NCBI RefSeq assembly: GCF_029626225.1
Contig: NZ_JARUBP010000001.1
Span: 2,666,001-2,730,000, forward strand
Origin: Asanoa sp. WMMD1127
GTDB lineage: Bacteria; Actinomycetota; Actinomycetes; Mycobacteriales; Micromonosporaceae
Reading direction: 5' to 3'
Length of the DNA stretch: 64,000 bases
Every line of letters starts with the position of its first letter. The first letter of the stretch is position 1. The notes under the pieces are model-generated. The model saw only the letters and a list, made by a program, of their open reading frames with translations, made no database searches and had not been told where the DNA came from. Below are positions 1-8,286 of the stretch, one piece after another. A program made the translations under genes and the position numbers.

Positions 1-794
1 ACGCGTCCACCCGGATGCGGGAGGCGCTCGAGACCGCCGACGTCGTCGCGGCCGAGGACACCCGGCGACTGGTCCGGCTCGCCCGCGACCTCGGCATCAC
101 GGTGCCCGGCCGGATCGTCTCCTACTTCGAGGGCAACGAGGAGCGGCGTACGCCCGAGCTCGTCGAGACCCTGCGGGACGGCGCGCTGGTCGCCCTGGTC
201 ACCGACGGCGGCATGCCGAGCGTCTCGGACCCCGGCTACCGGCTGGTGCGGGCCGCCCTCGACGCCGGCCTGCCGGTCACCGCGGCCCCCGGCCCGAGCG
301 CGGTGACCACCGCCCTGGCCCTCTCCGGCCTGCCCACCGACCGGTTCTGCTTCGAGGGCTTCCTGCCCCGCACCGGCAGCGCGCGGCGCGCCCGCCTCGC
401 CGCCCTCGCCGCCGAGGAGCGCACGCTGGTCTTCTTCGAGGCGCCGCACCGGCTGGCCGCGATGCTGGCCGACCTGGCGGGCGCGTTCGGCCCCGACCGC
501 CCGGCCGCGGTCTGCCGCGAGCTGACCAAGACCTACGAGGAGGTCGTCCGCCGACCGCTCGGCGGGCTGGCCGAGTGGGCCACCGACGGCGAACCCAAGG
601 GCGAGATCACACTGGTGGTCGCCGGCGCCACCGCGACGCCGGCCAGCCGGCCGCCCGACGACGAGCTCCGGGACGAGGTCGCCGCCGCGGAGCGGGCCGG
701 CAGCTCACGGCGCGACGCGATCACCGCGGTGGCGGAGCGACACGGCGTACGCCGGCGCGAGGTCTACGCCATCGTCCACGCCAGTGGTCAGTAG
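1..794 (+). CDS. rsmI: 16S rRNA (cytidine(1402)-2'-O)-methyltransferase RsmI, 5' truncated by window edge
   Basis: RsmI transfers a methyl group from S-adenosylmethionine to the 2'-hydroxyl of C1402 in the 16S rRNA decoding centre. The open frame runs in from the window edge (codons from base 3 read ASTRMREAL), so the ATG at 15 is internal and about 20-25 N-terminal residues, including the usual TPLGN loop, are missing. Visible family motifs are ADVVAAEDTRR, the VTDGGMPSVSDPGYRLV segment (the VSDAGTPxISDPG motif of the tetrapyrrole-methylase fold) and AAPGPSAVTTALALSGL. The TAG stop at 792-794 overlaps the 3' end of the convergent membrane-protein gene by 7 bases. The rsmI-metG-tatD-rsmA-ispE order is typical of actinobacteria and supports the call. 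Confidence 0.95.
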   Translation, partial: ASTRMREALETADVVAAEDTRRLVRLARDLGITVPGRIVSYFEGNEERRTPELVETLRDGALVALVTDGGMPSVSDPGYRLVRAALDAGLPVTAAPGPSAVTTALALSGLPTDRFCFEGFLPRTGSARRARLAALAAEERTLVFFEAPHRLAAMLADLAGAFGPDRPAAVCRELTKTYEEVVRRPLGGLAEWATDGEPKGEITLVVAGATATPASRPPDDELRDEVAAAERAGSSRRDAITAVAERHGVRRREVYAIVHASGQ

Positions 795-1654
795 CTGGCG
801 GCCAGGAATCCGACCGTGACCAGCAACGGCGCCGCCAGCCCGCAGACCGTGGCCGTGCGGCGGGCCCAGCGTTCCTCCAGCCGCCGGGCGCCGGTGGCGA
901 ACACGATGCCCACTCCGCAGAGCAGCACCAGCAGCAGGCCGAGCAGCCAGCGCAGCGTCAGCACCAGCCGGTCGTCGAGATAGGTCGACGTGCTCCCGGC
1001 GTGCACCATCTGCGCCCGCACCTGGGTGCCGGGCGCGGTCTGGGCCTCGTCGACGCCGAGCACGCGTACGCCCTGGGTGGTGTAACGCCCGTCCGCGGCG
1101 GTGAACGAGCCCCGGCAGCGCTGGGTGAGCCCCGAGCCGACGCAGCCGGCCACCGTCGCGGTGCCGGAGTCGCCCCGGCCGACCGCCAGCCAGATCGGCT
1201 CGGCGGTGACCCAGGCGAAGAACGTGCCCGTGAGGGCCAGCACGATCAGCATGGCCAGCCCGACCCGGACCCCACGTGGCTTGCGCGGCCGCCTGCCCCG
1301 CTTCGCCGCGTGGCGGGCCGGTCGGGCCGCGGACCGGGCCTTGGCGGCCAGCCGGGTCGGCGACCACGCGTCCCGGTCGACCTCCTCGACGACCAGCGGC
1401 TTCGGCGGCGCCGGCGGGGTGGCGTCCCGGAGCGTGTCGACCCGCCCGCCGCTGCGGGCCACGCTGGCGCCGTGCACGGCGGCGGCCAGGCCGTTGACCG
1501 CGGCCGGCTCGCGGGTCGGGGCCGGCACGTGCGCGACACCGACCGCATCCCGCACCGGGTGCGGCTCGTTGGCGGGTACGGCGATTTCCACCTCGTGCGC
1601 CAGCGGCTCAAGCTCGCCGGTCGTCTCGGGTCGTTCGGCGGTCACAAATCTCAT
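788..1654 (-). CDS. Hypothetical membrane protein with three C-terminal hydrophobic segments
   Basis: I do not recognise this 288-residue protein. The first ~130 residues are hydrophilic, rich in Pro, Ala and Arg and probably cytoplasmic. Hydrophobic segments follow at about 137-157 ([19 protein letters not shown]), 232-257 ([19 protein letters not shown]) and 268-287. The stretch between the first two contains two cysteines ([15 protein letters not shown]) that could form a disulfide outside the cell. I start it at the ATG at 1654 ([10 protein letters not shown]); the frame stays open upstream but would run back towards the metG promoter region. It is divergent from metG across 127 bases and convergent with rsmI. 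No function is inferred. Confidence 0.7.
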   Translation of the reverse strand: MRFVTAERPETTGELEPLAHEVEIAVPANEPHPVRDAVGVAHVPAPTREPAAVNGLAAAVHGASVARSGGRVDTLRDATPPAPPKPLVVEEVDRDAWSPTRLAAKARSAARPARHAAKRGRRPRKPRGVRVGLAMLIVLALTGTFFAWVTAEPIWLAVGRGDSGTATVAGCVGSGLTQRCRGSFTAADGRYTTQGVRVLGVDEAQTAPGTQVRAQMVHAGSTSTYLDDRLVLTLRWLLGLLLVLLCGVGIVFATGARRLEERWARRTATVCGLAAPLLVTVGFLAASY

Positions 1655-1768
1655 TGGACAACGCCTCACGTCACGGTTCGTGCAGGCAAAGGGCGTGTCG
1701 GCCGATAAATCCGGACAATGCGGCACCGGCCGGTACGGACTCGCTGGCCGCCCTCCGCGCCGGGTCAC

Positions 1769-1774
1769 TACCCT
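1769..1774 (+). promoter_or_regulatory. -10 element for leaderless metG transcript
   Basis: TACCCT fits the actinobacterial TAnnnT -10 pattern and ends 7 bases before the metG ATG at 1782. Transcription would then start at or next to the A of the start codon. There is no Shine-Dalgarno sequence in front of the ATG, which agrees with a leaderless mRNA. Confidence 0.5.
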
Positions 1775-1781
1775 TGCGCCC

Positions 1782-3575
1782 ATGAGTCACGTTCTCGCCG
1801 CGGTCGCCTGGCCCTACGCCAACGGCCCGCGTCACATCGGCCATGTGTCCGGCTTCGGGGTGCCCTCCGACGTGTTCAGCCGTTACATGCGCATGGCCGG
1901 GCACGACGTGCTCATGGTGTCGGGCACCGACGAGCACGGCACCCCGATCCAGGTGCAGGCCGACAGCGAGGGCGTGACCGCCCGCGAGCTGGCCGATCGC
2001 TACAACCGGGTGATCGTCGAGGACCTGCACGGGCTCGGGCTCTCGTACGACCTGTTCACCCGCACCACGACCGGCAACCACTACCAGGTCGTGCAGGACC
2101 TCTTCGACGGGCTCTACCGCAACGGCTACATCGTCGCGAAGACCACGCTCGGCGCGATCTCGCCGTCGACCGGCCGCACCCTGCCCGACCGCTACATCGA
2201 GGGCACCTGCCCGATCTGCGGGTACGGCAGCGCGCGCGGCGACCAGTGCGACAACTGCGGCAACCAGCTCGACCCCGAGCAGCTGATCAACCCGCGCTCC
2301 CGGATCAACGGCGAGACGCCGGAGTTCGTCGAGACCGAGCACTTCTTCCTCGACCTGCCGGCCGTGGCCGAGGCGCTGGCCGCCTGGCTCGACACCCGTG
2401 AGGGCTGGCGGCCCAACGTGCTGCGGTTCTCCCGCAACCTGCTCGACGACCTGCAGCCCCGGGCGATCACCCGCGACCTCGAGTGGGGTGTGCCGATCCC
2501 GCTCGAGGGCTGGCGCGACCGGTCCGACAAGCGGATCTACGTCTGGTTCGACGCGGTGATCGGCTACCTGTCGGCCTCGATCGAGTGGGCCCGCCGGTCC
2601 GGCGACCCCTCGGCGTGGAAGCGGTGGTGGTCGGCCGACGGCGAGGGCAAGGACGCCGCGGCGTACTACTTCATGGGCAAGGACAACATCGTCTTCCACT
2701 CGGTGATCTGGCCGGCGATCCTGCTCGGCTATTCGGGCCAGGGGGCGCGCGGCGGCTCGCCGGGCGACCTCGGCTCGCTCAACCTGCCCACCGAGGTGGT
2801 CTCCAGCGAGTTCCTCACCATGGAGGGCCGCAAGTTCTCGTCGTCGCGCCAGGTCGTGATCTACGTGCGCGACTTCCTGGAGCGCTACGACGCCGACGCG
2901 CTGCGCTACTTCATCGCCGTGGCCGGGCCGGAGAGCCAGGACACCGACTTCACCTGGGCCGAGTTCCTGCGCCGCAACAACGACGAGCTCGTCGCCGGCT
3001 GGGGCAACCTGGTCAACCGGTCGATCTCGATGGCCGCCAAGAACTTCGGCGAGATCCCGCCGGCCGGTGAGCTGACCGAGGCGGACGAGGCGCTGCTGGC
3101 CTTCGCCAAGGCCGGCTTCCGCACGGTCGGCGAGCTGATCGAGAAGCACCGGCAGAAGCAGGCGATCGGCGAGGCGATGCGGGTCGTCGCCGAGGCCAAC
3201 AAATACCTGTCGGAGCAGGCGCCGTGGAAGCTCAAGGACGCGGCCGACAAGCCGCGGATGGGCACCATCCTGCACGTCGCGCTCCAGGTCGTCAGCGACG
3301 CCAACACGCTGCTGACGCCGTTCCTGCCGCACTCGGCGCAGAAGGTGCACGAGCTGCTCGGCGGCGCGGGCGTGCACGCGCCGATGCCCGTCATCGAGGA
3401 GGTGTCGGACCTCGACGGCGGCCCGTCCTACCCCGTGCTGACCGGTGACTACTCGGTCGGCGCGCGGTGGGAGTCGGTGCCGGTCGAGGCCGGCCGCCCG
3501 CTGGCCGCCCCGAAGCCGGTGTTCCGCAAGCTGGACCCGTCGATCGTCGACGAGGAGCTCGCGCGGCTCGGCTGA
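1782..3575 (+). CDS. metG: Methionyl-tRNA synthetase
   Basis: Charges tRNA-Met and initiator tRNA with methionine in the cytoplasm. The 597-residue class I synthetase shows HIGH at residues 18-21, a zinc-knuckle insert with paired cysteines (CPIC and CDNC), the SGTDEHGTP substrate-pocket motif and a KMSKS-equivalent loop KFSSS at about 351-355. It lacks the C-terminal EMAP/tRNA-binding domain found in longer bacterial MetRS. The open frame extends far upstream, but that part is the shadow of the divergent gene. The start at 1782 is supported by the [15 protein letters not shown] family N-terminus and by a -10 box seven bases upstream. The TGA stop at 3573-3575 runs directly into a perfect hairpin repeat that probably ends transcription. 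Confidence 0.97.
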   Translation: MSHVLAAVAWPYANGPRHIGHVSGFGVPSDVFSRYMRMAGHDVLMVSGTDEHGTPIQVQADSEGVTARELADRYNRVIVEDLHGLGLSYDLFTRTTTGNHYQVVQDLFDGLYRNGYIVAKTTLGAISPSTGRTLPDRYIEGTCPICGYGSARGDQCDNCGNQLDPEQLINPRSRINGETPEFVETEHFFLDLPAVAEALAAWLDTREGWRPNVLRFSRNLLDDLQPRAITRDLEWGVPIPLEGWRDRSDKRIYVWFDAVIGYLSASIEWARRSGDPSAWKRWWSADGEGKDAAAYYFMGKDNIVFHSVIWPAILLGYSGQGARGGSPGDLGSLNLPTEVVSSEFLTMEGRKFSSSRQVVIYVRDFLERYDADALRYFIAVAGPESQDTDFTWAEFLRRNNDELVAGWGNLVNRSISMAAKNFGEIPPAGELTEADEALLAFAKAGFRTVGELIEKHRQKQAIGEAMRVVAEANKYLSEQAPWKLKDAADKPRMGTILHVALQVVSDANTLLTPFLPHSAQKVHELLGGAGVHAPMPVIEEVSDLDGGPSYPVLTGDYSVGARWESVPVEAGRPLAAPKPVFRKLDPSIVDEELARLG

Positions 3576-3627
3576 AAGGAACGGTCCGTTATTAACGCAA
3601 TAGCGTTAATAACGGACCGTTCCTTTC
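3574..3627. repeat. Perfect inverted repeat, 25-bp arms with AATA loop (repeat element A, bidirectional terminator)
   Basis: The left arm, 3574-3598, is the exact reverse complement of the right arm, 3603-3627, with AATA at 3599-3602 between them. Within the arms are GGAACGGTCCGTT and TTAACGC. It fills the space between two convergent genes, overlapping the metG stop and ending one base before the TAA of the gene on the other strand. The hairpin could terminate transcription from both sides. Related elements with different arm sequences lie at 6369-6424 and 33851-33902, so it belongs to a dispersed family. Confidence 0.85.
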
Positions 3628-4938
3628 TTAGATCTCGTAGTGGTTGTCGACCACCTGGCGGTCGGTGACCTCGCTCAGCGGCGCCCAGGTCTCGTAGACG
3701 CCACGCTCGTAGCACTGGGCCGCGAGCCGGGCCACCGACTCCGGGTCGGGGCGGCACAGCCGCAGTCGCAGCCAGCCCGACTCCTGCCGGAGCACCAGGC
3801 AGGGCGCGTCGCGCCAGCGCCCGTACTCGTTGCGGCGGGCCAGGGTGTCGACCGGGTAGCGGGCCGCGCGGGTCATCGCCAGCACGCGGAACTCGCCCGG
3901 CGGGTCGGCAACCGCGACGCACTCCTCACCCCGGCAGGTGCCGACCAGGTGCACCGCCGACTGCTGGTCGCCGATCTGCACGTACTCCTGGTCGGGGGAG
4001 ATGCCCGGCAGTTCGGACAGCAGGGCGCGCCAGCGCGGGCCGGCCATCCGCAGCCACCCGCGCTGCTCCGGCTGGAACGAGTAGAGCATCGCCTCGTCGC
4101 CGTCGGCCGTGTAGGCGACCAGCGTCGCGTTGGCCGGCATCGGCAGCTCGGTGAAGTTGCTGGTGACGAACTCGGGGATGACGTGCCGGCCGCTGGGCGC
4201 GAACCCGGTGCCGAGCACCGGCGCGCCCATCCGGTCATGCGCGGGCATGGTCACCAGACCCGGATAGCGGTCGTACGAGGGCACGTCGTAGTCGGACGCG
4301 TCGACGGCCCGCCAGCGCAGCGCGAACGCGATCTCCTCGCGGTCCCGCCCGTTGTCCGCCTCGGTGCGCAGCAGTTGCAGGTCGCCGGGGGTACGCAGGT
4401 GGGCGACGTCGTACTCGCGGTAACAGAACCCGTGCGGCAGCCGCCCCTTGAGGTAGGCCGCGACCTGGTTGGCCGACAGGTGCTTGACCATCCGGGTGCC
4501 GCGCCGGATGTGCGCGCTGGCCCGCACGCCGAGCAGGATCGGGTCGTTCGCCGAGCCCGGGTTCTGGCTGCGGTGGTGCACCTCGCGCCAGCCGACCGCC
4601 CGGCTCAGCGGCAGCATCAGCGGGTCGTCGGGATCTTCGGGGTTGTTGTGGTGCGCCTGGTCCGGGTGGTGCGGGTCGGCCGGGCGGCCGTTGACCGCGG
4701 TCAGCTCCGTGACGTGGGCGAACCGGTGGTACGGGTAGCGCGCGCCGGTCCGGGGATCGCGCTCGAAGCCGTCACCGTCCTCCGCGCTGAACAGCTCGTA
4801 CGCGGCGCCCCGGGCGATCTCCACAGCCGGGTAGCTCGTGTCGCCGAGGGTGACGCGCAGATCGGTGGTGGCGGTGCCGCGCTCTGGGTTGGTGACCTGC
4901 ACCAGGCCGACCTTAGGGGCGCGTCGTGAGCCGCTCAT
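3628..4938 (-). CDS. Conserved-looking hypothetical protein, 436 aa
   Basis: I do not recognise the family. The protein is soluble, with no signal peptide or membrane segment. The N-terminal half is rich in His, Asp and Pro (DPHHPDQAHHNNPEDPDD at about 88-105) and includes GWREVHHRSQNPGSANDP and HLSANQVAAYLKGRLPHGF. The C-terminal half carries Trp/Arg-rich stretches such as WLRLRLCRPDPESVARLAAQ and two cysteines in VGTCRGEECVAV. Codon use is typical of the window. It starts with ATG at 4938, divergent from tatD by 73 bases, and its stop abuts the hairpin shared with metG. No function is assigned. Confidence 0.7.
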   Translation of the reverse strand: MSGSRRAPKVGLVQVTNPERGTATTDLRVTLGDTSYPAVEIARGAAYELFSAEDGDGFERDPRTGARYPYHRFAHVTELTAVNGRPADPHHPDQAHHNNPEDPDDPLMLPLSRAVGWREVHHRSQNPGSANDPILLGVRASAHIRRGTRMVKHLSANQVAAYLKGRLPHGFCYREYDVAHLRTPGDLQLLRTEADNGRDREEIAFALRWRAVDASDYDVPSYDRYPGLVTMPAHDRMGAPVLGTGFAPSGRHVIPEFVTSNFTELPMPANATLVAYTADGDEAMLYSFQPEQRGWLRMAGPRWRALLSELPGISPDQEYVQIGDQQSAVHLVGTCRGEECVAVADPPGEFRVLAMTRAARYPVDTLARRNEYGRWRDAPCLVLRQESGWLRLRLCRPDPESVARLAAQCYERGVYETWAPLSEVTDRQVVDNHYEI

Positions 4939-5011
4939 GAACAGTTCGTGAACATCGGCGATGCGGCGTCGCGCGCGGTGGCGCGGCGTCTATGTGTGAT
5001 GCTGACCGGCG

Positions 5012-5902
5012 ATGACCGAGCAGTCGCAGTCACGTCAGGAGCGGGCCGCCCGCCGCGCCGGGGAGTTCCCGCCGCCGCCGCTCCCGCTGGCGGTGCCGGT
5101 GGCCGACAGCCACACGCACATCGATATCACGGTAAGCGAGGCCGCCGGCGGCGGACGCGACGTCTTCGGCCCCGACCCGGTCTCGGGCGCGATCGCGGCG
5201 GCGGCCAACGCGGGCGTCGACCGGCTGGTCCAGGTGGGCGTCGACGTCGAGTCGTCCCGCTGGGGTCTGGCCAAGGCCCGCGAGCACTCCGCCGTGGTGG
5301 CCACCGTGGCGTTGCACCCCAACGAGGCGCCGCGCCTGCCCAACCTCGACGAGGCGCTGCGGATCATCGAGGGGCTCGCGGCCGACGAGCGGGTGCGCGG
5401 CATCGGCGAGACCGGTCTCGACACGTTCCGCACCGGCGCGGAGGGGCGGTCGGCCCAGGAGGCCAGCTTCCGGGCGCACATCGCGATCGCGAAGCGGTAC
5501 GGCAAGACGCTGGTGATCCACGACCGCGACGCCCACGACGACGTGCTGCGCGTGCTCGACGACGAGGGCGCACCGGACACGGTCGTGCTGCACTGCTTCT
5601 CCGCCGACGAGGCGTTCGCGGCGGAGTGCGTGCGGCGCGGCTACCTGCTCTCGTTCGCGGGCACGGTGACGTTCGGCAGCGCGGGCGCGCTGCGGGCCGC
5701 GGCGGCGATCACCCCGGCGGAGCAGATGCTGGTGGAGACCGACGCGCCCTACCTGACGCCGATGCCCTACCGCGGCCGCCCGAACGCGTCCTATCTCATC
5801 CCGTTGACGGTGCGGGCGCTGGCGCAGGCCAAGAACGCCGACGTCGACGAGCTGTGCGCCGCGATCTCGGTGGCCACGGAGCGCGCCTTCGGGCAGTGGT
5901 GA
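5012..5902 (+). CDS. tatD: TatD family metal-dependent hydrolase (deoxyribonuclease-like)
   Basis: A TIM-barrel metallo-hydrolase of the amidohydrolase superfamily; relatives have 3'-5' exonuclease or DNase activity. Metal ligands are visible in order: DSHTHID near residue 33, GIGETGLD (Glu), VIHDRDAH (His), VLHCFS (His) and VETDAPYL (Asp). The first ~30 residues are a proline-rich extension (EFPPPPLPLAVP) ahead of the barrel. The start is ATG at 5012. The gene lies between metG and rsmA, its usual actinobacterial place. It ends one base from the convergent VOC gene. Confidence 0.9.
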   Translation: MTEQSQSRQERAARRAGEFPPPPLPLAVPVADSHTHIDITVSEAAGGGRDVFGPDPVSGAIAAAANAGVDRLVQVGVDVESSRWGLAKAREHSAVVATVALHPNEAPRLPNLDEALRIIEGLAADERVRGIGETGLDTFRTGAEGRSAQEASFRAHIAIAKRYGKTLVIHDRDAHDDVLRVLDDEGAPDTVVLHCFSADEAFAAECVRRGYLLSFAGTVTFGSAGALRAAAAITPAEQMLVETDAPYLTPMPYRGRPNASYLIPLTVRALAQAKNADVDELCAAISVATERAFGQW

Positions 5903-5903
5903 C

Positions 5904-6275
5904 TCAGCGGTCGGAGAGCACCGAGAGGACGTTGCCGGCCGGGTCGGTGAACCAGGCGATGTCGGGACCGTCGCCCCGCACGATCCCCTTCTCGTCGTGC
6001 GGCATGCCCTCGTAGCGCTCGAACCTGATGCCCCGGCTGGCCAGGTCGTCGACCGCGGAGTCGATGTCGGCGACGGGGAAGTTGAGGATCGTGAACGTGG
6101 CCGGCTGGTGGTTGGCCTTGGGATAGACCAGCACCTCGGCCCCGGCCCCGATGTCGATCATCAACATGCCGTTGAGCTCGGAGACCGGCAGACCGAGCGT
6201 CTCGCCGTAGAACCGCTTGGCGGCCGGGATGTCGTCGACCGAGAAGCCACTGAACGGCCGGGTGGGGTTGAACAT
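5904..6275 (-). CDS. VOC (glyoxalase/bleomycin-resistance-like) superfamily protein
   Basis: This 123-residue single-domain protein has the beta-alpha-beta-beta-beta vicinal oxygen chelate layout. It opens with [20 protein letters not shown], continues with GAEVLVYPK and [18 protein letters not shown], and ends with [13 protein letters not shown], which holds the usual late acidic/Asn position. Members act as glyoxalases, dioxygenases or antibiotic-binding proteins; the substrate cannot be told from sequence. The start is ATG at 6275. It occupies the tatD-rsmA interval where many actinobacteria carry a resuscitation-promoting factor gene. Confidence 0.8.
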   Translation of the reverse strand: MFNPTRPFSGFSVDDIPAAKRFYGETLGLPVSELNGMLMIDIGAGAEVLVYPKANHQPATFTILNFPVADIDSAVDDLASRGIRFERYEGMPHDEKGIVRGDGPDIAWFTDPAGNVLSVLSDR

Positions 6276-6368
6276 CGCTGTCGCCTCCTGCTCGGGTCGT
6301 CACCCCGATCGTCACATGCTCAACCCGGCCGCCGCACCGCCGCCACGCCGCGGGTCCGCCGTGCCAGG

Positions 6369-6424
6369 CGTTAGGAACGGACCGTTCCTATGCGGAAAGC
6401 GTTAACAACGGGCCGTTCCTTTAA
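6369..6424. repeat. Imperfect palindromic intergenic repeat (element B)
   Basis: The left arm (about 6371-6392) contains GGAACGGACCGTTCC, itself a 7+1+7 palindrome. The centre is TATGCGGAAAGCGTTA. The right arm (6399-6422) contains AACGGGCCGTTCC. The element has the same plan as those at 3574-3627 and 33851-33902 and shares an 18-base core, CCTATGCGGAAAGCGTTA, exactly with the latter. The ATG inside it (6390) is not a credible start for rsmA. The -10 box of rsmA begins in its last bases. Confidence 0.75.
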
Positions 6425-6427
6425 GCT
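6422..6427 (+). promoter_or_regulatory. -10 element for leaderless rsmA transcript
   Basis: TAAGCT matches TAnnnT and ends seven bases before the GTG at 6435. It overlaps the right end of repeat element B, so the repeat forms the upstream promoter DNA. No Shine-Dalgarno sequence is present. Confidence 0.5.
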
Positions 6428-6434
6428 CGGCGCC

Positions 6435-7298
6435 GTGACCGAACTGCTGGGACCGGCCGAGATTCGTGCGCTCGCGGCGCGGCTCGGGGTGGCGCCGACC
6501 AAGCGGCTCGGGCAGAACTTCGTGCACGACCCCAACACCGTGCGGCGGATCGTCGCGGCCGCCGAGCTCGCGCCCGACGAGGTCGTCGTCGAGGTCGGGC
6601 CCGGGCTCGGCTCGCTGACGCTCGGGCTGCTCGCGGCCGGGGCCCGGGTGCAGGCCGTCGAGGTCGACCCCGTCCTGGCCGGCGCGCTCGCCGCGACCGC
6701 GGCCGACCGCGGCGCCGCCGACGGCAGGCTCACCGTGCACGCCGCCGACGCCCTGCGGATCACCGCGGCGGAGCTGAGCCCGGCGCCGACCGCGCTGGTG
6801 GCCAACCTGCCCTACAACGTCGCCGTGCCGGTGGTGCTGCATCTGCTGGCCGAGCTGCCGACGCTGCGGCACGGGCTGGTGATGGTGCAGAAGGAGGTCG
6901 CCGACCGGTTGACCGCCGGGCCCGGCAGCAAGGTCTACGGGGTGCCGTCGGTCAAGCTCGCCTGGTACGCCGCCGCCCGCCCCGCCGGCCGGGTGCCGCC
7001 GAGCGTGTTCTGGCCGGTGCCCAACGTCGACTCGGGCCTGGTCGCGTTCACGTTGCGGGAGCCGCCGCGGGCCGATGTACCCCGGGCGGATGTTTTCCGG
7101 GTTGTCGACGCGGCCTTCGCGCAGCGCCGCAAGACGCTGCGGGCGGCGCTGGCCGGGTGGGCCGGTGGCGCCGAGCGTGCCGCGCAGGTGCTGGTAGCGG
7201 CCGGTGTCGATCCCGGCGCGCGCGGCGAGGCGCTGGGCGTCGAGGCGTTCGCCGACATCGCGGCGGCGGCCAACGTGCCGGCGACCGCTCCCGAGTAG
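6435..7298 (+). CDS. rsmA: 16S rRNA adenine(1518/1519)-N6 dimethyltransferase RsmA (KsgA)
   Basis: Dimethylates the two adjacent adenines of the 3'-terminal helix of 16S rRNA during 30S maturation, using S-adenosylmethionine. The 287-residue Rossmann methyltransferase shows [11 protein letters not shown] at 23-33, the SAM loop [15 protein letters not shown] at about 55-69, the acidic ribose-binding VEVDP and the catalytic NLPYN at 124-128. I choose the GTG at 6435: the ATG 45 bases upstream lies inside a palindromic repeat, and a TAAGCT -10 box sits seven bases before the GTG, suggesting a leaderless mRNA. Its stop codon forms part of the next promoter. Confidence 0.95.
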   Translation: MTELLGPAEIRALAARLGVAPTKRLGQNFVHDPNTVRRIVAAAELAPDEVVVEVGPGLGSLTLGLLAAGARVQAVEVDPVLAGALAATAADRGAADGRLTVHAADALRITAAELSPAPTALVANLPYNVAVPVVLHLLAELPTLRHGLVMVQKEVADRLTAGPGSKVYGVPSVKLAWYAAARPAGRVPPSVFWPVPNVDSGLVAFTLREPPRADVPRADVFRVVDAAFAQRRKTLRAALAGWAGGAERAAQVLVAAGVDPGARGEALGVEAFADIAAAANVPATAPE

Positions 7299-7334
7299 GC
7301 TGACCGGGTGCTGAGCCGGGACATCACTCCGTGA
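7296..7334 (+). promoter_or_regulatory. -10 box and leaderless eight-codon ORF coupled to ispE
   Basis: TAGGCT at 7296-7301 overlaps the rsmA stop codon and lies six bases before a GTG at 7308. That GTG opens an eight-codon reading frame (MLSRDITP) ending with TGA at 7332-7334. The TGA overlaps the ispE GTG (7331-7333) as GTGA. This looks like a leaderless mini-ORF translationally coupled to ispE, which has no good Shine-Dalgarno sequence of its own. Confidence 0.4.
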
Positions 7335-8284
7335 CCGAAGCGTGGGAGCCGGAGGGGGAGGAACGCCCTCGGCTGGGCGCATCCGGCCCGGTCAAGGTCC
7401 GCGTTCCGGCGAAGATCAACCTGCACCTGGGCGTCGGGCCGGCGCGCGCCGACGGTTACCACGAGCTGAGCACCGTCTATCACGCGATCGCGCTGCACGA
7501 CGAGATCACCGCCCGCCGCGGTGACACGCTCGCGTTGACCATGGAGGGCGTCGGCGCCGGTGAGCTGGCGCTCGACGAGAGCAACCTGGTGATCCGCGCG
7601 GCCCGCGCGCTGGCCCGGCACGCCGGCGTCCCCGCACACGCCCGCCTGCACCTGCGCAAGCAGATCCCGCTCGCGGCCGGGCTGGCCGGCGGCAGCGCCG
7701 ACGCGGCGGCCGCCCTGGTCGCCTGCGACGCGCTGTGGGGCACCGGGATGACCCGCGACGACCTGGCCGCGATCGCCGCCGAGATCGGCTCCGACGTGCC
7801 GTTCCTGGTCTACGGCGGCACCGCGCTGGGCACCGGCCGCGGCGAGACGGTCAGCCCGGTGCTGGCCCGCCCGACCACCTGGCACTGGGTGGTCGCGGTG
7901 GCCGACGGCGGCCTGGCCACGCCGGCTGTCTACGCGGAGCTCGACCGGCTGCGCGCGCTGCGGGCCGCCCCGCCACCGCTCGGCAGCACCGACGACCTGC
8001 TCGCCGCCCTGCGCCAGCGCGACCCCGAGGTGCTGGCCGGCGCGCTCGGCAACGACCTGCAGGCCGCCGCGCTCTCCCTGCGCCCGCAGCTCGCCGACGT
8101 GCTCAAGGCCGGCCGGGCCGCCGGCGCGCTCGCCGGCATCGTCTCGGGCTCGGGACCGACCTGCGTCTTCCTGGCCTACGACGCGGGCGAGGCCAACATG
8201 ATCGCCGGCGCCCTCGAGCAGGCCGGTGTCTGCCGCGAGGCCCGCACCGCCACCGGCCCCGTGGCCGGCGCCCGAGTGATCTAG
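7331..8284 (+). CDS. ispE: 4-diphosphocytidyl-2-C-methyl-D-erythritol kinase
   Basis: IspE phosphorylates CDP-methylerythritol in the MEP pathway to isoprenoid precursors. It is a GHMP kinase of 317 residues with the substrate motif VPAKINLHLGV at about 24-34, the ATP loop PLAAGLAGGSADAAAAL near 112-128 and the C-terminal VSGSGPTCVFL near 271-281. The N-terminus carries about 20 extra polar residues (TEAWEPEGEERPR). The GTG start at 7331 overlaps the stop of a leaderless mini-ORF. The gene ends two bases before the ABC-F ATG, so the two are very likely co-transcribed. Confidence 0.95.
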   Translation: MTEAWEPEGEERPRLGASGPVKVRVPAKINLHLGVGPARADGYHELSTVYHAIALHDEITARRGDTLALTMEGVGAGELALDESNLVIRAARALARHAGVPAHARLHLRKQIPLAAGLAGGSADAAAALVACDALWGTGMTRDDLAAIAAEIGSDVPFLVYGGTALGTGRGETVSPVLARPTTWHWVVAVADGGLATPAVYAELDRLRALRAAPPPLGSTDDLLAALRQRDPEVLAGALGNDLQAAALSLRPQLADVLKAGRAAGALAGIVSGSGPTCVFLAYDAGEANMIAGALEQAGVCREARTATGPVAGARVI

Positions 8285-8286
8285 AA

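Noticed and set aside
6390-6434. ATG at 6390 as rsmA start
   Set aside because: It lies inside the conserved core of a palindromic repeat that also occurs where no rsmA follows, and the residues it would add do not resemble the family.
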